This document shows positions 63,400 through 64,000 of a stretch of DNA of 64,000 nt, piece after piece; the stretch's first letter is position 1, and each line of letters starts with the position of its first letter. Position numbers and translations under genes: made by a program. The notes under the pieces were generated by a model. The model saw nothing but the letters and a program-made list of their open reading frames with translations, was not told the DNA's origin and did no database searches. Source of the stretch: Otis tarda (Eukaryota > Chordata > Aves > Otidiformes > Otididae); the NCBI GenBank assembly GCA_026413225.1, contig CM048554.1, positions 45,169,963 through 45,233,962 on the forward strand, written 5' to 3'.

Positions 63400-64000
63400 C
63401 CCCAGTAGTGTGAATTCTACAGTAAGACGTCCACAGTGAATTGGTAATTACCTCTCTTATCAATTTAAACTCTTGCTAGTTCTCAAATTCTCCCTAAGAG
63501 TATTTATTCTCCCACCTCTCAGCAGCCACTTGGAAATCTGGGTACAAACACATAGCACAGGGATATTTTCAAGACTTGCTGTATCTGATATGCTTGCCTG
63601 TGCCACCCATAGACAGTGGCACAGCTGTGTCTTGTGTAAATGTGCCGGTGACCCATCTGTTCTCCTTGGAATTTATATCAAAAGTGATGCCAATAAGATA
63701 CTTTCAGATGTTCTTTAATAAAAAGGGCAGTTAGTGGCTTTCATGTCACACCACTCTGATTAACAGAGCTAAGAGTCAATCACATTGAAAAGGGATTTTG
63801 GTAATAATTTTGTGTGTGTGTGAGAAATGTGAATTTTGGGTGCAGGAGTGTCAAACTGACTGTCATCCTGAGGCTTTTAAATCTTCATAGGTTTCTATTT
63901 TGACAGCTGTCTCTGCCCACTATAGTGGTACATTGGCCTGTATGGAGATGGTCTATTGTAATGTAACCATAATGAGTATTGGAAACGTAAGTACCTGGGG
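63400..64000 (+). other. Non-coding stretch after the Ty3/gypsy remnant
   Basis: I could not find RNase H or integrase motifs here. An 81-codon frame at 63473-63718 has no domain. A short (TG)6 run lies near 63811-63822. Confidence 0.45.

Noticed and set aside
1-64000. CRISPR arrays, bacterial operons, prophage, rRNA, tRNA or known microRNA genes
   Set aside because: Looked for and not seen; base composition and CR1 content indicate vertebrate nuclear DNA.

Overview
The window reads as non-coding DNA from a bird, most likely intronic or intergenic sequence of one large locus. The organism call rests on five CR1 LINE fragments. Their ends carry the avian-type CR1 tail: the CATAGAAT/ATTCTATG octamer next to a 'GGTTGGAAGGGACCTTTAAAGGTCATCTAGTCCAACCCCC'-like block. 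They sit in AT-leaning, CpG-poor sequence rich in poly-A/poly-T tracts. I found no bacterial or organelle signatures, no rRNA or tRNA gene, no CRISPR array and no protein-coding gene that I can name. Nearly all open frames are short, lack recognisable domains and look like chance.

Layout. From 1 to about 15.5 kb the sequence is unannotatable single-copy DNA with simple repeats: a TTTC tract at 3.8 kb, an AT-rich block at 5.2 kb, a C-rich tract at 6.3 kb that is G-quadruplex-prone on the minus strand, and an A/TA/T hairpin at 7.06 kb. A short CR1 tail lies at 15.49 kb. A perfectly self-complementary (GT)10(AT)8(AC)10 microsatellite lies at 16.87 kb. From 21.6 to 25.15 kb four CR1 pieces are clustered (+,+,+,-), one with a decayed reverse-transcriptase segment. 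The first is preceded by a perfect 19-5-19 inverted repeat. From 25 to 47.8 kb the sequence is mostly featureless, with long T tracts, a small hairpin/duplication at 29.1 kb and an exon-like segment at 44.0 kb. The longest CR1 piece (minus strand) spans 47.79-48.65 kb. A small CpG-dense patch lies at 56.6 kb, followed at 58.6 kb by an exon-like segment with a near-ideal start-codon context.

The most notable item is at 61.7-63.4 kb. This is the remnant of a Ty3/gypsy-type (Metaviridae-like) retrotransposon, with a zinc-knuckle-like segment followed by a reverse-transcriptase domain. The RT domain can be followed in a single reading frame for about 690 nt, broken by seven stop codons but with no frameshift. 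Ty3/gypsy elements are scarce in birds, so this old copy deserves a database search. No genes can be seen working together; the window is a record of transposon insertion and microsatellite growth, with a few possible but unproven exons and regulatory segments.
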